A stretch of DNA of 64,000 nucleotides from CAVRTM01 sp963724015 (GCA_963724015.1 CAVRTM010000017.1:1-64000), one strand, 5' to 3'. Shown: positions 43,776 through 53,065, numbered from the stretch's first letter. A program made the numbers and translations. The notes: generated by a model not told the origin, from the letters alone.

Positions 43776-45287
43776 ATGAGCGACCAGTCGATACTGCGGA
43801 CCAAACCGGTGGAGGACGTCCTCGCCCAGGGCGGTGACGAGGACGACGGGCACGGCGGCCGCTCCAGCGGATCGGCGCTCAAGCGCCGCCTGGGCCCACT
43901 CGACCTCATGGGCTTCGGGGTCGGCATCGTCATCGGCACCGGGATCTTCACCCTGACCGGCATCGAGGCCAAGAACCACGCCGGGCCCGGTGTCGTGATC
44001 TCGTTCGGCATCGCCGGCGTCGTGAGCCTGCTCGCGGCCCTGTGCTACGCCGAGATGTCGTCCGCCGTCCCGACGGCCGGGAGCGCCTACACCTACGCCT
44101 ACGCCACGATCGGCGAGGTGTTCGCGTGGATCATCGGATGGGACCTGATCCTCGAGTTCGCCCTCGGCGCAGCGGTCGTCGCCCGCGGGTGGTCGGGCTA
44201 CCTGCAGGAGCTGTTCGGCCTGCCGCCGTCGATCTTCGGTGAGGGCTCGGTCGTCAACGTCGGCGCCGTCGCCATCGTGCTGGTGCTCGGCGTCGTCGCG
44301 CTCGTCGGCATCCGCGAGAGCGCCCGGGTCACCAACGTGCTCGTCGTCATCAAGGTGGCGATCTGCCTGTTCGTCATCGTCGCCGGCGCGTTCTTCGTCC
44401 AGAAGGCCAACCTCACGCCCTTCGTCCCGGCCGCAGCCCCGGTCAAGGAGGGAACCAGCGGCCTGAAGCAGCCGCTCGGCCAGGCGCTGTTCGGCATCGA
44501 GCCCTCGGCCTTCGGCTTCGCCGGCATCCTCACCGCGGCCGCGGTGGTGTTCTTCGCCTACACCGGGTTCGAGGCGGTGGCCAACATGGGCGAGGAGACC
44601 CGCAAGCCGGCGCGCGACCTTCCGCTGGGCCTGCTCGGCACGCTCGGCCTGTGCACCGTCCTCTACATCGGCGTCTCCTTCGTGCTCACCGGGATGGTGA
44701 GGTACGACCGGATCAGCGAGGGCGCGCCGATCGCCAACGCCTTCGAGCAGGTCGGGCTCAGCTGGGCCGCCAAGCTCGTCTCGATCGCCGCCATCTGCGG
44801 GCTGACGTCGGTCATCCTGGTGGACATCCTCGCGATGGGGCGGATCGGCTTCGCGATGGGCCGCGACCGGCTCCTCCCGCCCGCCGTCGCCAAGATCCAC
44901 CCGAAGTGGGGCACGCCGTACCGCATCACGGCCGGCACCATCGTGTTCGTCGCGATCCTGGCCGGGCTGGTCCCGCTCAGCGCCCTGGCCGACCTGGTCA
45001 GCATCGGCACGCTGTTCGCCTTCATCGTGGTCTCGATCGCGGTGCCGGTGCTGCGCCGCACGAAGCCGGACATGAAGCGGCCGTTCCGGGTGCCGCTCTC
45101 CCCCGTCATCCCCATCGTGTCCGCCCTGGCCTGCCTCTACCTGATGACCAACCTCAGCCTGGAGACGTGGCTGCGGTTCGCCATCTGGATGGCGGTGGGT
45201 CTCGTGGTCTACCTGACCTACGGGCGCCGCAACGCCCGGCTGGCCCAGTCCGACTACGACCGCACCGCCTCGAGCACCGCGCGCTGA
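43776..45287 (+). CDS. APC-family amino acid permease (CAT-like)
   Basis: 503 residues and intact. Twelve or more hydrophobic segments follow a hydrophilic N-terminus of about 40 residues. GFGVGIVIGTGIFTLTGIEA is the unwound helix 1 region typical of APC carriers, FFAYTGFEAVANMGEETRKP is the conserved helix 6-7 loop, and GRIGFAMGRDRLLPP is conserved near the end. It resembles cationic-amino-acid (YfnA-like) permeases. Its place near hppD and homogentisate genes hints at aromatic or branched amino acids, but that is inference. A strong bidirectional terminator separates it from hppD. Confidence 0.9.
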   Translation: MSDQSILRTKPVEDVLAQGGDEDDGHGGRSSGSALKRRLGPLDLMGFGVGIVIGTGIFTLTGIEAKNHAGPGVVISFGIAGVVSLLAALCYAEMSSAVPTAGSAYTYAYATIGEVFAWIIGWDLILEFALGAAVVARGWSGYLQELFGLPPSIFGEGSVVNVGAVAIVLVLGVVALVGIRESARVTNVLVVIKVAICLFVIVAGAFFVQKANLTPFVPAAAPVKEGTSGLKQPLGQALFGIEPSAFGFAGILTAAAVVFFAYTGFEAVANMGEETRKPARDLPLGLLGTLGLCTVLYIGVSFVLTGMVRYDRISEGAPIANAFEQVGLSWAAKLVSIAAICGLTSVILVDILAMGRIGFAMGRDRLLPPAVAKIHPKWGTPYRITAGTIVFVAILAGLVPLSALADLVSIGTLFAFIVVSIAVPVLRRTKPDMKRPFRVPLSPVIPIVSALACLYLMTNLSLETWLRFAIWMAVGLVVYLTYGRRNARLAQSDYDRTASSTAR

Positions 45288-45303
45288 GGTCCCTGCCGGT
45301 ACG

Positions 45304-45347
45304 CCGCTGCGGCCCGCTCCCCGGTCAACGGGGGCGGGCCGCAGCGG
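45304..45347. terminator. Bidirectional hairpin between permease and hppD
   Basis: The left arm CCGCTGCGGCCCGC pairs for 14 bp, followed by a one-base bulge and five more pairs closing a short loop. It sits 16 bp past the permease stop and 17 bp past the hppD stop. A classic shared terminator for convergent genes. Confidence 0.75.
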
Positions 45348-45363
45348 TGCGAACCGGGGCCGG

Positions 45364-46569
45364 TCAGAGGTTGCCGCGGCGCTCCTGCTCGCGCTCGATG
45401 GCCTCGAACAGCGCCTTGAAGTTGCCCTTGCCGAAGCCCAGCGAGCCGTGGCGCTCGATCATCTCGAAGAACACCGTGGGGCGGTCGCCGACCGGGCGGG
45501 TGAAGATCTGCAGGAGGTAGCCGTCCTCGTCGCGGTCGACGAGGATGCCGCGCTTCTGCAGCTCCTCGATCGGGACGCGGACGTGGCCGATGCGCTCCCG
45601 CAGGGCCGGGTCCTCGTAGTAGGAGTCCGGGGTCGACAGGAACTCCACGCCCTCGGCGCGCATGGCGTCGACCGTCGCGAGGATGTCGTTCGTCGCCAGC
45701 GCGAGGTGCTGGACGCCCGGGCCGTCGTAGAACTCGAGGAACTCATCGATCTGGCTCTTCTTCTTGGCGATAGCCGGCTCGTTGAGCGGGAACTTGACCC
45801 GGTGGTTGCCGTTGGCGACGACCTTGGACATCAGCGCGGAGTAGTCGGTGGCGATGTCGTCGCCGACGAACTCGGCCATGTTCACGAAGCCCATGACCTT
45901 GTTGTAGTAGGTCACCCACTCATCCATCCGGCCCAGCTCGACGTTGCCGACCACGTGGTCGAGGGCCTGGAACATCCGCCGCGGGGCGCCGTCCCGCTTG
46001 ACGAAGCCCGAGGTGCGCTCGACGTAGCCGGGCAGGTAGACGCCGGTGTAGCGGGACCGGTCGACGAGGGTGTGGCGCGTGTCGCCGTACGCCGCGATGG
46101 CCGCGACCCGCACGGTGCCGTGCTCGTCGGAGACGTCCTCGGGCTCCTGGACGATGGTGGCGCCCATGGCCCGGGCGTGCTCGATGCAGCGGTCGACGTC
46201 CGGCACCTCCAGGGCGATGTCGACGACGCCGTCGCCGTGGGCCCGGTGGTGGTCGTGCAGGGGGCTCTGGGGCGAGACGCCGCCCTTGACCACGAAACGG
46301 CAGGAGCCGCTCTTGAGCACGAACGCCTTGTGGTCGCGGTTGCCGGTCTCCGGGCCGCTGTAGGCGACCAGCTCCATGCCGTAGGCGGACTGGTAGTAGT
46401 GCGCGGTCTGCGTGGCGTTGCCGACGACGAACACCAGCGCGTCCCAGCCGGTCACCGGGAACGGGTCCTTGGTCTGGTCGTAGGCCACCAGCCCGACGAG
46501 CTGCTTGAGCTGGTCGAGGTCGAGGTCGGCGTCGCGCTCTTCGGGCGTCAGGGCGATGGTGTCGGTCAT
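45364..46569 (-). CDS. hppD: 4-hydroxyphenylpyruvate dioxygenase
   Basis: 401 residues. An Fe(II) enzyme turning 4-hydroxyphenylpyruvate into homogentisate, the substrate of HmgA. Iron ligands: His in ALDHVVGNVELGRM, His in GPGVQHLALATNDI, Glu in PTVFFEMIERHG. The C-terminal GFGKGNFKALFEAIEREQ is the substrate-gating helix. ATG 46569. Intact. hppD is divergent from an AsnC-type regulator with a palindrome between them. Confidence 0.96.
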   Translation of the reverse strand: MTDTIALTPEERDADLDLDQLKQLVGLVAYDQTKDPFPVTGWDALVFVVGNATQTAHYYQSAYGMELVAYSGPETGNRDHKAFVLKSGSCRFVVKGGVSPQSPLHDHHRAHGDGVVDIALEVPDVDRCIEHARAMGATIVQEPEDVSDEHGTVRVAAIAAYGDTRHTLVDRSRYTGVYLPGYVERTSGFVKRDGAPRRMFQALDHVVGNVELGRMDEWVTYYNKVMGFVNMAEFVGDDIATDYSALMSKVVANGNHRVKFPLNEPAIAKKKSQIDEFLEFYDGPGVQHLALATNDILATVDAMRAEGVEFLSTPDSYYEDPALRERIGHVRVPIEELQKRGILVDRDEDGYLLQIFTRPVGDRPTVFFEMIERHGSLGFGKGNFKALFEAIEREQERRGNL

Positions 46570-46631
46570 GGCTGCACTGTGGACCACCGGCCGCAGGTGG
46601 GCAACCATGCACGTCCGGGCTGGTCACGATG

Positions 46632-46645
46632 CGCAACCTGTTGCG
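46632..46645. promoter_or_regulatory. Palindrome between hppD and the AsnC regulator
   Basis: CGCAACCTGTTGCG is a perfect 6+2+6 inverted repeat. It lies 63 bp before hppD and 33 bp before the regulator gene. A likely operator for the neighbouring Lrp/AsnC protein, or for the IclR protein. Confidence 0.5.
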
Positions 46646-46677
46646 TCGGACCCGCATACTGGCTGGACACTCTGCCC

Positions 46678-47154
46678 ATGACGATCGACGCCCTCGACGG
46701 CCGCCTGCTCACCCTGCTCACCGAGCAGCCGCAGATCGGCGTGCTGGGGGCCTCGCGGGCCCTGGGCGTGGCCCGCGGCACGGTGCAGGCGCGGCTGGAC
46801 CGGCTGGTCCGGCGCGGGGTCATCACGACGATGGCACCGCACGTCGACCCGGCCGCGCTCGGCTTCCCGGTGACGGCGTTCTGCACGCTGGAGATCCGCC
46901 AGGGGCGGGGCCACGACCCGGTGGTCACCCACCTCTCGGGCATCCCGGAGGTGCTCGAGGCGCACACCATCACCGGGTCCGGGGACCTGTGGATCCGCGT
47001 CGTCGCGCGGGACAACACCGACCTGCAGCGGGTGATCGACCGGGTCGTGGACGAGGGGCACGTCGTGCGGGCCTCGACCGTGATCGCCCTGGCCAGCCAG
47101 ATCGGCTACCGGACCCTGCCGCTGGTGCAGGCCGCCGCGTCAGCGCAGGAGTGA
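46678..47154 (+). CDS. Lrp/AsnC-family transcriptional regulator
   Basis: 158 residues. The N-terminal helix-turn-helix reads LDGRLLTLLTEQPQIGVLGASRALGVARGTVQARLDRL. The C-terminal ligand-binding RAM/AsnC domain reads AFCTLEIRQGRGHDPVVTHL then ITGSGDLWIRVVARDNTDLQ. Such proteins sense amino acids. Its divergence from hppD suggests control of tyrosine breakdown. Its last 15 bases overlap the end of the convergent iclR. Confidence 0.88.
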   Translation: MTIDALDGRLLTLLTEQPQIGVLGASRALGVARGTVQARLDRLVRRGVITTMAPHVDPAALGFPVTAFCTLEIRQGRGHDPVVTHLSGIPEVLEAHTITGSGDLWIRVVARDNTDLQRVIDRVVDEGHVVRASTVIALASQIGYRTLPLVQAAASAQE

Positions 47155-47823
47155 GGCGACCTCCTGGGCGGCTGCCCGCACCTGGGGGCCGACGGTGGAG
47201 GCGTCCAGCTCGACCATCGACACGACGCCGAGGGAGGCCTCGAGACCGGACACGCCGACCAGCGGGGCGGCGATGCCGTGCGCCCCGGACTGCAGCTCGC
47301 CGTCGGTGGCGACGTAGCCGTCCTGACCCCGCCGGGCCGCGAGGATCGCCCGGCCGGCCGCGCCCCGGTCGAGCGCGTGGCGGGTGCCGATGCGGTAGGC
47401 CACGTGGTAGCTGGTCCAGGACGGCTCGACCACCGCGATCGCCAGCGCCTCACCGCCCTCGACGACGGTGAGGTGCGCGGTGGCGCCCACCGTGTCGGCG
47501 AGCGCGCGCAGGGTGGGCAGGGCCCCCTCGCGCAGCAGCGGCAGCACGGAGCTCGACAGGCGGGTGATGGCCAGCCCCAGCCGGACCCGGCCGTCCTCGC
47601 GCCGACGGACGAAGTCGCGGGCCTCCAGCGTGGCCACCAGCCGGTAGACCACCGGGCGGCCGACCCCGAGCTCGGCGGCGAGCTCGGTCACGGTGAGGCC
47701 GCCGGCGTGCTCGTGCGAGCCGAGCAGCTGCAGCACGGCGAGGCCGCGGTCCAGCGTCTGCGAGGTCTCTCCGCCGACGGCGCGCCGTGCGCCGGTGCTG
47801 GGCTCGCCGCCGGGAGTGGTCAC
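47140..47823 (-). CDS. IclR-family transcriptional regulator
   Basis: 227 residues. The wHTH is LDRGLAVLQLLGSHEHAGGLTVTELAAELGVGRPVVYRL. The effector domain has GATAHLTVVEGGEALAIA, YRIGTRHALDRGAAGRAIL and HGIAAPLVGVSGLEASLGVVSM, the IclR signature. IclR members often control aromatic-acid catabolism, including homogentisate pathways. Start GTG 47823. Its own targets are inferred only. Confidence 0.9.
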   Translation of the reverse strand: MTTPGGEPSTGARRAVGGETSQTLDRGLAVLQLLGSHEHAGGLTVTELAAELGVGRPVVYRLVATLEARDFVRRREDGRVRLGLAITRLSSSVLPLLREGALPTLRALADTVGATAHLTVVEGGEALAIAVVEPSWTSYHVAYRIGTRHALDRGAAGRAILAARRGQDGYVATDGELQSGAHGIAAPLVGVSGLEASLGVVSMVELDASTVGPQVRAAAQEVASLLR

Positions 47824-47925
47824 GCGCCCACGGTACCGCCGGGCGGGGCGCAGCGACCCGGCTCGCGGGGCCCGGTGAAGGGTGGCCGCGCGGACCGCGG
47901 AACGGACCCGAGCGGGCCCGCAGCC

Positions 47926-49680
47926 TCAGCGCCGTCCGACGAACCAGCGCCGGATCGTCTCGATCCGCTCGGTCACCTGCTCGGCGGTCGCCTGGTCCAG
48001 CGCCGGGCCGCCGCAGTGGCGGCGCAGGTCGGTGTGGACCACGGCGTGCGGGGCGCCGTTCTTGCGGGCGTAGGCCGAGACCAGGGCGTTGAGCTCCTTG
48101 CGGGTGGCGGCGAGGGCGCGGTGGGCCGACACCTGCTCCTCGGCCTTGCGGCGGGACCGGTCGGCGCCCTGCGCCGACTGGCGCTCACGCAGCAGGGTGG
48201 CCACCTGGTCGGGCTCGAGCAGGCCGGGCAGTCCGAGGAAGTCCTCCTCCTCGTCCGAGCCGGGTGCCCCGCCCAGGCCGAACTGCTCGGCGTCGAACAG
48301 CACGTGGTCGAACTCCGCCTCGGACTCCAGCGCCTCGAACGAGAGCTGGTCGATGTCGGCGGTGGACTCGGTGCGGTTGGCCGCGGCGAGCAGCGCGTCC
48401 TCCGGGGCCCACATGGAGTCCTCGGGGTTGTCGGACTTCGGCCGGTCGAGCGCATGGTCGCGCTCGTCCTCCAGCCGGGCGGCGTGCTCGAGGATCAGCG
48501 GGACGCTGGGCAGGAACACCGAGGCGGTCTCGCCCCGGCGCCGGGCCCGGACGAACCGGCCGACGGCCTGGGCGAAGAACAGCGGCGTGGACGTCGACGT
48601 GGCATAGACCCCGACGCTGAGCCGGGGCACGTCGACGCCCTCGGAGACCATCCGCACCGCGACCATCCACCGCTGGTCGCCCTCGGCGAAGGCCTCGATG
48701 TTGCCCGAGGACCCGGCGTAGTCGGAGAGCACCACGACCGGCTTCTCGCCGCAGATCGACTCCAGGATCTTGGCGTAGGCGCGGGCCTGGGTCTGGTCGG
48801 TGGCGATGACGAGCCCGCCCGCGTCGGGCACCCCGCGGCGTACCTCGGTGAGGCGGCGGTCCGCCGCGGTCAGCACGGCCGGGATCCACTCGCCCTTGGC
48901 GTCCAGCGCCGTGCGCCAGGCGTGCGCGGTGAGGTCCTTGGTCAGCGGCTCGCCGAGCCGGGCGGAGACCTCGTCACCGGCCTTGGTGCGCCAGCGCATC
49001 GCGCCGCCGTAGGCCAGGAAGAGCACCGGCCGCACGACGCCGTCGCGCAGCGCCTCGGCGTAGCCGTAGGTGTAGTCGGCGGAGGACCGGCGGATGCCGT
49101 CGCGACCCTCGGCGTAGGTGACGAACGGGATGGGGCTGGTGTCCGAGCGGAACGGCGTGCCGGTGAGGCAGACCCGGCGGGTGGCGGGCTCGAACGCCTC
49201 GCGGATCGCGTCGCCCCAGGACAGGTTGTCGCCGCCGTGGTGGACCTCGTCGAGGATGACCAGGGTGGGCGCGGCCTCGGTGCGGGCCCGGTGCAGCAGC
49301 GGCTTGCTGGCCACCTGGGCGTAGGTGAGCGCCACGCCGTCGAACTCGGCGCTGTGCCGGCCCTGGGCGTTGGTGAAGTTCGGGTCGATGCTGATGCCCA
49401 CCCGGGCGGCGGCGTCGGCCCACTGGGTCTTGAGGTGCTCGGTGGGGGCGACGACGGTGACCCGCCGGACGATCCCCCGGGCCAGCAGCTCGGTGGCGAG
49501 GCGCAGCGCGTAGGTCGTCTTGCCGGCGCCGGGCGTGGCGACGGCGAGGAAGTCGCGAGGGTCTTCGCGCAGGTACTGGTCCAGGGCCGCGGCCTGCCAG
49601 GCACGGAGCTTGGAGGCGGTACCCCAGGCCGCCCGCTCCGGGAACGCTGGGGACAGGTGGGATGCGGCTGTGGTGCTCAT
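47926..49680 (-). CDS. DEAD/DEAH-box helicase, XPB/SSL2-like
   Basis: 584 residues. Walker A ATPGAGKT is at residues 49-56, motif II is VILDEVHHGG (DEVH, so an SF2 DExH type), motif III is LTGTPFRSD, and the helicase C-terminal has FAEGDQRWMVAVRMVSEGVDVPRL then TPLFFAQAVGRFVRARRRGE (motif VI). Such proteins are common in actinobacteria beside DUF3039, with no settled function. Double-strand DNA unwinding or translocation is likely. ATG 49680; an upstream ATG at 49716 is possible. Intact. Confidence 0.87.
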   Translation of the reverse strand: MSTTAASHLSPAFPERAAWGTASKLRAWQAAALDQYLREDPRDFLAVATPGAGKTTYALRLATELLARGIVRRVTVVAPTEHLKTQWADAAARVGISIDPNFTNAQGRHSAEFDGVALTYAQVASKPLLHRARTEAAPTLVILDEVHHGGDNLSWGDAIREAFEPATRRVCLTGTPFRSDTSPIPFVTYAEGRDGIRRSSADYTYGYAEALRDGVVRPVLFLAYGGAMRWRTKAGDEVSARLGEPLTKDLTAHAWRTALDAKGEWIPAVLTAADRRLTEVRRGVPDAGGLVIATDQTQARAYAKILESICGEKPVVVLSDYAGSSGNIEAFAEGDQRWMVAVRMVSEGVDVPRLSVGVYATSTSTPLFFAQAVGRFVRARRRGETASVFLPSVPLILEHAARLEDERDHALDRPKSDNPEDSMWAPEDALLAAANRTESTADIDQLSFEALESEAEFDHVLFDAEQFGLGGAPGSDEEEDFLGLPGLLEPDQVATLLRERQSAQGADRSRRKAEEQVSAHRALAATRKELNALVSAYARKNGAPHAVVHTDLRRHCGGPALDQATAEQVTERIETIRRWFVGRR

Positions 49681-49806
49681 AGGCGTTCGAGGATAACGAC
49701 TTCCGGCCGGGGACATGCCCGGGGCCCCGCCTGGTCGGGCGCGGCCGACCGGCGTGTTATCGCGTGTCGCGGCCCCGGGCGGACCGGGCAGACCGGCCCG
49801 GACCGG

Positions 49807-50139
49807 TCAGTCCTTGCCGTCCTGCGGGGCCCGCAGCCCGTCGTAGATCTCCTGGCAGACGGGGCACACGGGGAACTTCTTGGGGTCGCGCCCGGGCACC
49901 CAGACCTTGCCGCACAGGGCCACCACCGGCTCACCGGACAGGGCGCTCTCGAGGATCTTCTCCTTGCGCACGTAGTGCGAGAAGCGCTCGTGGTCGCCCG
50001 GCTCCTGCAGCTGCTCCTCGACCTCCTCGCGCTCCAGCACGGCCGTGGACGTCGAGGGGCCGCCGGGGTCGGACTGGCGCTCGGGCTGCGGCGCGAACGG
50101 GTCGGAGGGGTCGCTCATCGACGGCTGACGGTCGCTCAT
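49807..50139 (-). CDS. DUF3039 family protein
   Basis: 110 residues. The C-terminal ALCGKVWVPGRDPKKFPVCP with further Cys (PVCQEIYDGL) is the DUF3039 signature, and two CxxC-type pairs suggest a zinc-ribbon. The N-terminal 45 residues are acidic and disordered. It commonly neighbours the helicase here. Function unknown. ATG 50139. Confidence 0.85.
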   Translation of the reverse strand: MSDRQPSMSDPSDPFAPQPERQSDPGGPSTSTAVLEREEVEEQLQEPGDHERFSHYVRKEKILESALSGEPVVALCGKVWVPGRDPKKFPVCPVCQEIYDGLRAPQDGKD

Positions 50140-50165
50140 GCCCCCGATTCTAGGCTCCGCGACAG

Positions 50166-50191
50166 GGCGGGTACGGCGCGTCGTACCCGCC
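50166..50191 (-). terminator. 10-bp hairpin after algH
   Basis: GGCGGGTACG and CGTACCCGCC pair perfectly across six bases, ten bases beyond the algH stop (minus strand) and 27 bp before DUF3039. Confidence 0.6.
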
Positions 50192-50200
50192 GGTCGCCGG

Positions 50201-50768
50201 TCAGTTCATCGTGGGGTCCTCGGGAAACGTCGCGACGAGCGCCAGGTTGCCGCGCTGGCGGCGCAGGACGGTCCGCCAGAGCCGGTCCGGCTCGGGGCTG
50301 AACGGCGTCGCGCGCCTCGGCGTCCACGACGTACCAGCCGCCGGCCTTGATCTCGCCCTCGAGCTGGCCGGAGGACCACCCGGCGTAACCGGCGAAGATG
50401 CGCATCCCCGCGATCTCGGGGACCACCACCGGCGGCGGGACGTCGAGGTCGACCAGGCCGAGTCCGCCGAAGAGGCGGCGCACCCCCAGCGGCTCCTCCG
50501 CGTCGCCGGGCACGGTGACGATGCCGAGCGCGGAGTCCAGCGCGACGGGGCCGCCCTGGAACAGCTGGGCCGGCGGCGTGACGTAGGCCTGCCACGGCGG
50601 CAGCACGGAGTCGACCTCGGCGGCCAGGGGCTTGTTGAGCACCACACCCTGCGCCCCGTCGTCGCCGTGGTGCAGGAGCAGCACGACGCTGCGCTTGAAC
50701 ACGTCACCGCCGGTGTGCGGGGTGGCGACAAGCAGCTGCCCGGTGAGGAAGGACTCCACACCGGGCAT
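50201..50768 (-). CDS. YqgE/AlgH family protein (one frameshift)
   Basis: About 188 residues. LTGQLLVATPHTGGDVFKRSVV is the family N-terminus, HHGDDGAQGVVLNKPL the core, FAGYAGWSSGQLEGEIKAGGWY the family signature, and FSPEPDRLWRTVLRRQ near the C-terminus. A break near 50303 restores the tail. AlgH-like proteins are widespread, named for an alginate-related mutant, and of uncertain function. ATG 50768. The terminator of the DEAD-box gene lies just upstream. Confidence 0.88.
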
Positions 50769-50789
50769 TCTCGCCTGTTCCGCGACGCG

Positions 50790-50826
50790 CCGCAGGCCTG
50801 CCCCCGGCTCGGGGTCAGGCCTGCGG
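50790..50826 (-). terminator. Nested hairpin after the DEAD-box helicase
   Basis: CCGCAGGCCTG pairs perfectly with CAGGCCTGCGG over 11 bp; a smaller CCCC/GGGG stem lies in the loop. It begins eight bases past the helicase stop. Confidence 0.65.
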
Positions 50827-50833
50827 CGGTCGG

Positions 50834-52852
50834 TCAGGAGCGGGGACCGCGGAAGCTGCGCGGGCCACGGCTGCCGGCGCCGGCCGGGCCGCCCCGGCCA
50901 CCCCGGCCGTTCTGCGGCCGGCGATGGCCTCGCTGCTCGCCCTCGAGCAGCCGGCGCACCTGGCTGTCCGGGATCGGCACGCCGCTCGGCGTGCGGGCCC
51001 CGGCCTCGACCAGGCTGGCGTCGCCGGGGGCGGTGCGGGACGGGACGGCGTCGATGCCGGCGTCCCGGGCGAGGCGCTCCATGCCGCGACGCTGGTGCGG
51101 CAGGGCCAGGGTGATGACCGTGCCCTGGTCGCCCGCACGGGCGGTGCGCCCGGAGCGGTGCAGGTAGTCCTTGTGGTCGGCCGGCGGGTCGACCTGCAGG
51201 ACGACGCTGACGTCGTCGACGTGGATGCCGCGGGCGGCGACGTCGGTGGCGACCAGCACCGGGAGGGTGCCGTCCTTGAAGGCGCCGAGGACGCGGTTGC
51301 GGGCGCCCTGGTTGAGGCCGCCGTGCAGGGCCGCCGCGAAGACGCCCTGCTCGCGCAGCTGCTCGGCGACGCGGTCGGCGCCGAGCTTGGTGCGCACGAA
51401 GACGACGGTGCGTCCCTCGCGGTTGGCGACCTCGGCCGTGATCGACTTCTTGTGCATGGGGTCGATCAGCATGATGTGGTGCGCCATCGTCGTGACGCTG
51501 GCCGAGGCCGCGTCCGTCGAGTGGGTCACGGCGTCCTTGAGGTAGCGCTCGACCAGCTGGTCGATGCCCCGGTCCAGCGTCGCCGAGAACAGCAGCCGCT
51601 GGCCGCCCTCGGGGATCCGGTCGAGGATCGCGGTGATCTCGGGCAGGAAGCCCATCTCGGCCATGTGGTCGGCCTCGTCGAGGATCGCGATGGTGCAGTC
51701 GCCCAGGTCGACCGCGCCGCGCTCGATCAGGTCGTTGAGGCGGCCCGGGGTGGCGATGAGCAGGTCGACGCCGCGGTCCAGCGCGCTGAGCTGCGGCTGG
51801 TACGGCATGCCGCCGGCGACGAGCTTGTGGCGCAGACCCAGCACGTGCACCAGCGGCTCGAGAGCGTCGCTGATCTGCATCGCGAGCTCACGGGTGGGGC
51901 TCATGATCAGGGCCTTGGGCCTGCGCGCCGCGGCCGGGTGGCCGGCGGCCAGGCGGGCCAGGGTCGGCAGGCCGAACGCGAGCGTCTTGCCCGAGCCGGT
52001 CTGACCGCGGCCGAGGACGTCCTTGCCGGCCATCGCATCCGGGATGGTCGCGACCTGGATCGGGAACGGCGTCGTGATGCCGTCACGGGCCAGGCGCGCC
52101 ACGAGCTGCTTGGGCAGGCCCAGGGCGGCGAAACCGTTGTCCTGCGCCACCGTCACCGGCGGCTGGTCGGTCGGCGGCGTGAACTTCGCGCGGGGCGCGA
52201 GGTCGGCGCGACGGTCGTCGCGCTGGAACGAGCGCGGGGCCCGGTCGTCGCGCTTCCACTCGGTCCGGGCCGGGCGGTCGTCGCGGTTGAACGAGCGAGG
52301 CGCCCGGTCGTCGCGGCGGTCGTTGCTGCGGGCCGGGCGGTCGTCGCGCTTCCACTCGGTCCGCGCCGGACGGTCGTCACGGTTGAACGAGCGAGGCGCC
52401 CGGTCGTCCCGGCGGTCGTTGCTGCGGGGCGGGCGGTCGTCGCGCTTCCACTCGGTCCGCGCCGGACGGTCGTCACGGTTGAACGAGCGAGGCGCCCGGT
52501 CGTCGCGGCGGTCGTTGCTGCGGGCCGGGCGGTCATCGCGCTTCCACTCGGTGCGCGCCGGACGGTCGTCACGGTTGAACGAGCGAGGCGCCCGGTCATC
52601 CCGGCGGTCGTTGCTGCGGGCCGGGCGGTCGTCGCGCTTCCACTCGGTCCGCGCCGGACGCTCGTCGCGGTTGAACGAGCGGGGCGCGCGGTCATCACGG
52701 CCGGCGGAGCGGGGGGCGCGGTCGTCGTACGACGCGCTCGGTCCGCCCTGGCCGCGGTGCGGCTTCTTGGCGGTGTTCTGGGCCTCGGCCTTCTTGGCCG
52801 TGCTCCAACGGGCTTTCTTGGGCGCGCTGACGCGCCCGACGTGCTTGCTCAC
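50834..52852 (-). CDS. DEAD-box RNA helicase with N-terminal Arg/Asp repeat
   Basis: 672 residues. Residues about 50-215 are five copies of a 32-residue Arg/Asp-rich repeat (DDRAPRSFNR, DDRPARTEWKR, DDRPARSNDRR), a low-complexity disordered region. The helicase core follows: the Q motif GITTPFPIQ, GRGQTGSGKTLAFG (Walker A), MSPTRELAMQ, LDEADHMAEMGF (DEAD), LFSATLDR (SAT), VATDVAARGIHVD and YLHRSGRTARAG (VI). The tail is RGG-like (RGGRGGPAGAGSRGPRSFRG). It probably remodels rRNA or mRNA, such as cold-shock or ribosome assembly. Start GTG 52852; a TTG at 52858 is an alternative. Confidence 0.93.
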   Translation of the reverse strand: MSKHVGRVSAPKKARWSTAKKAEAQNTAKKPHRGQGGPSASYDDRAPRSAGRDDRAPRSFNRDERPARTEWKRDDRPARSNDRRDDRAPRSFNRDDRPARTEWKRDDRPARSNDRRDDRAPRSFNRDDRPARTEWKRDDRPPRSNDRRDDRAPRSFNRDDRPARTEWKRDDRPARSNDRRDDRAPRSFNRDDRPARTEWKRDDRAPRSFQRDDRRADLAPRAKFTPPTDQPPVTVAQDNGFAALGLPKQLVARLARDGITTPFPIQVATIPDAMAGKDVLGRGQTGSGKTLAFGLPTLARLAAGHPAAARRPKALIMSPTRELAMQISDALEPLVHVLGLRHKLVAGGMPYQPQLSALDRGVDLLIATPGRLNDLIERGAVDLGDCTIAILDEADHMAEMGFLPEITAILDRIPEGGQRLLFSATLDRGIDQLVERYLKDAVTHSTDAASASVTTMAHHIMLIDPMHKKSITAEVANREGRTVVFVRTKLGADRVAEQLREQGVFAAALHGGLNQGARNRVLGAFKDGTLPVLVATDVAARGIHVDDVSVVLQVDPPADHKDYLHRSGRTARAGDQGTVITLALPHQRRGMERLARDAGIDAVPSRTAPGDASLVEAGARTPSGVPIPDSQVRRLLEGEQRGHRRPQNGRGGRGGPAGAGSRGPRSFRGPRS
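52219..52698. repeat. 96-bp tandem repeat, five copies, in the DEAD-box gene
   Basis: A landmark (CGCTTCCACT on the plus strand) recurs at 52251, 52347, 52443, 52539 and 52635, exactly 96 bp apart. Each unit encodes 32 residues, so copy change keeps frame. Copies differ by only a few bases, pointing to recent expansion or frequent recombination. Confidence 0.9.
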
Positions 52853-53065
52853 AGGCAAAGTCCACTTCGGTACTCGAGGTAGGCACGCCTCGAGCTACCT
52901 GGCAGCGGTAACGGTGAGAACGAGCCACAGGCGCGGCGTGGTGCATGCGCCCGGCGGGCCGGAGCTGACACTTGTCAGCCGGCAGACCCCCGATCAGAGC
53001 CAACTGCCTCGCATGGCGTGCGAGTCTGACGCTGCCAGCGTCATCGGCATCGGGTTGCCCCAAGT

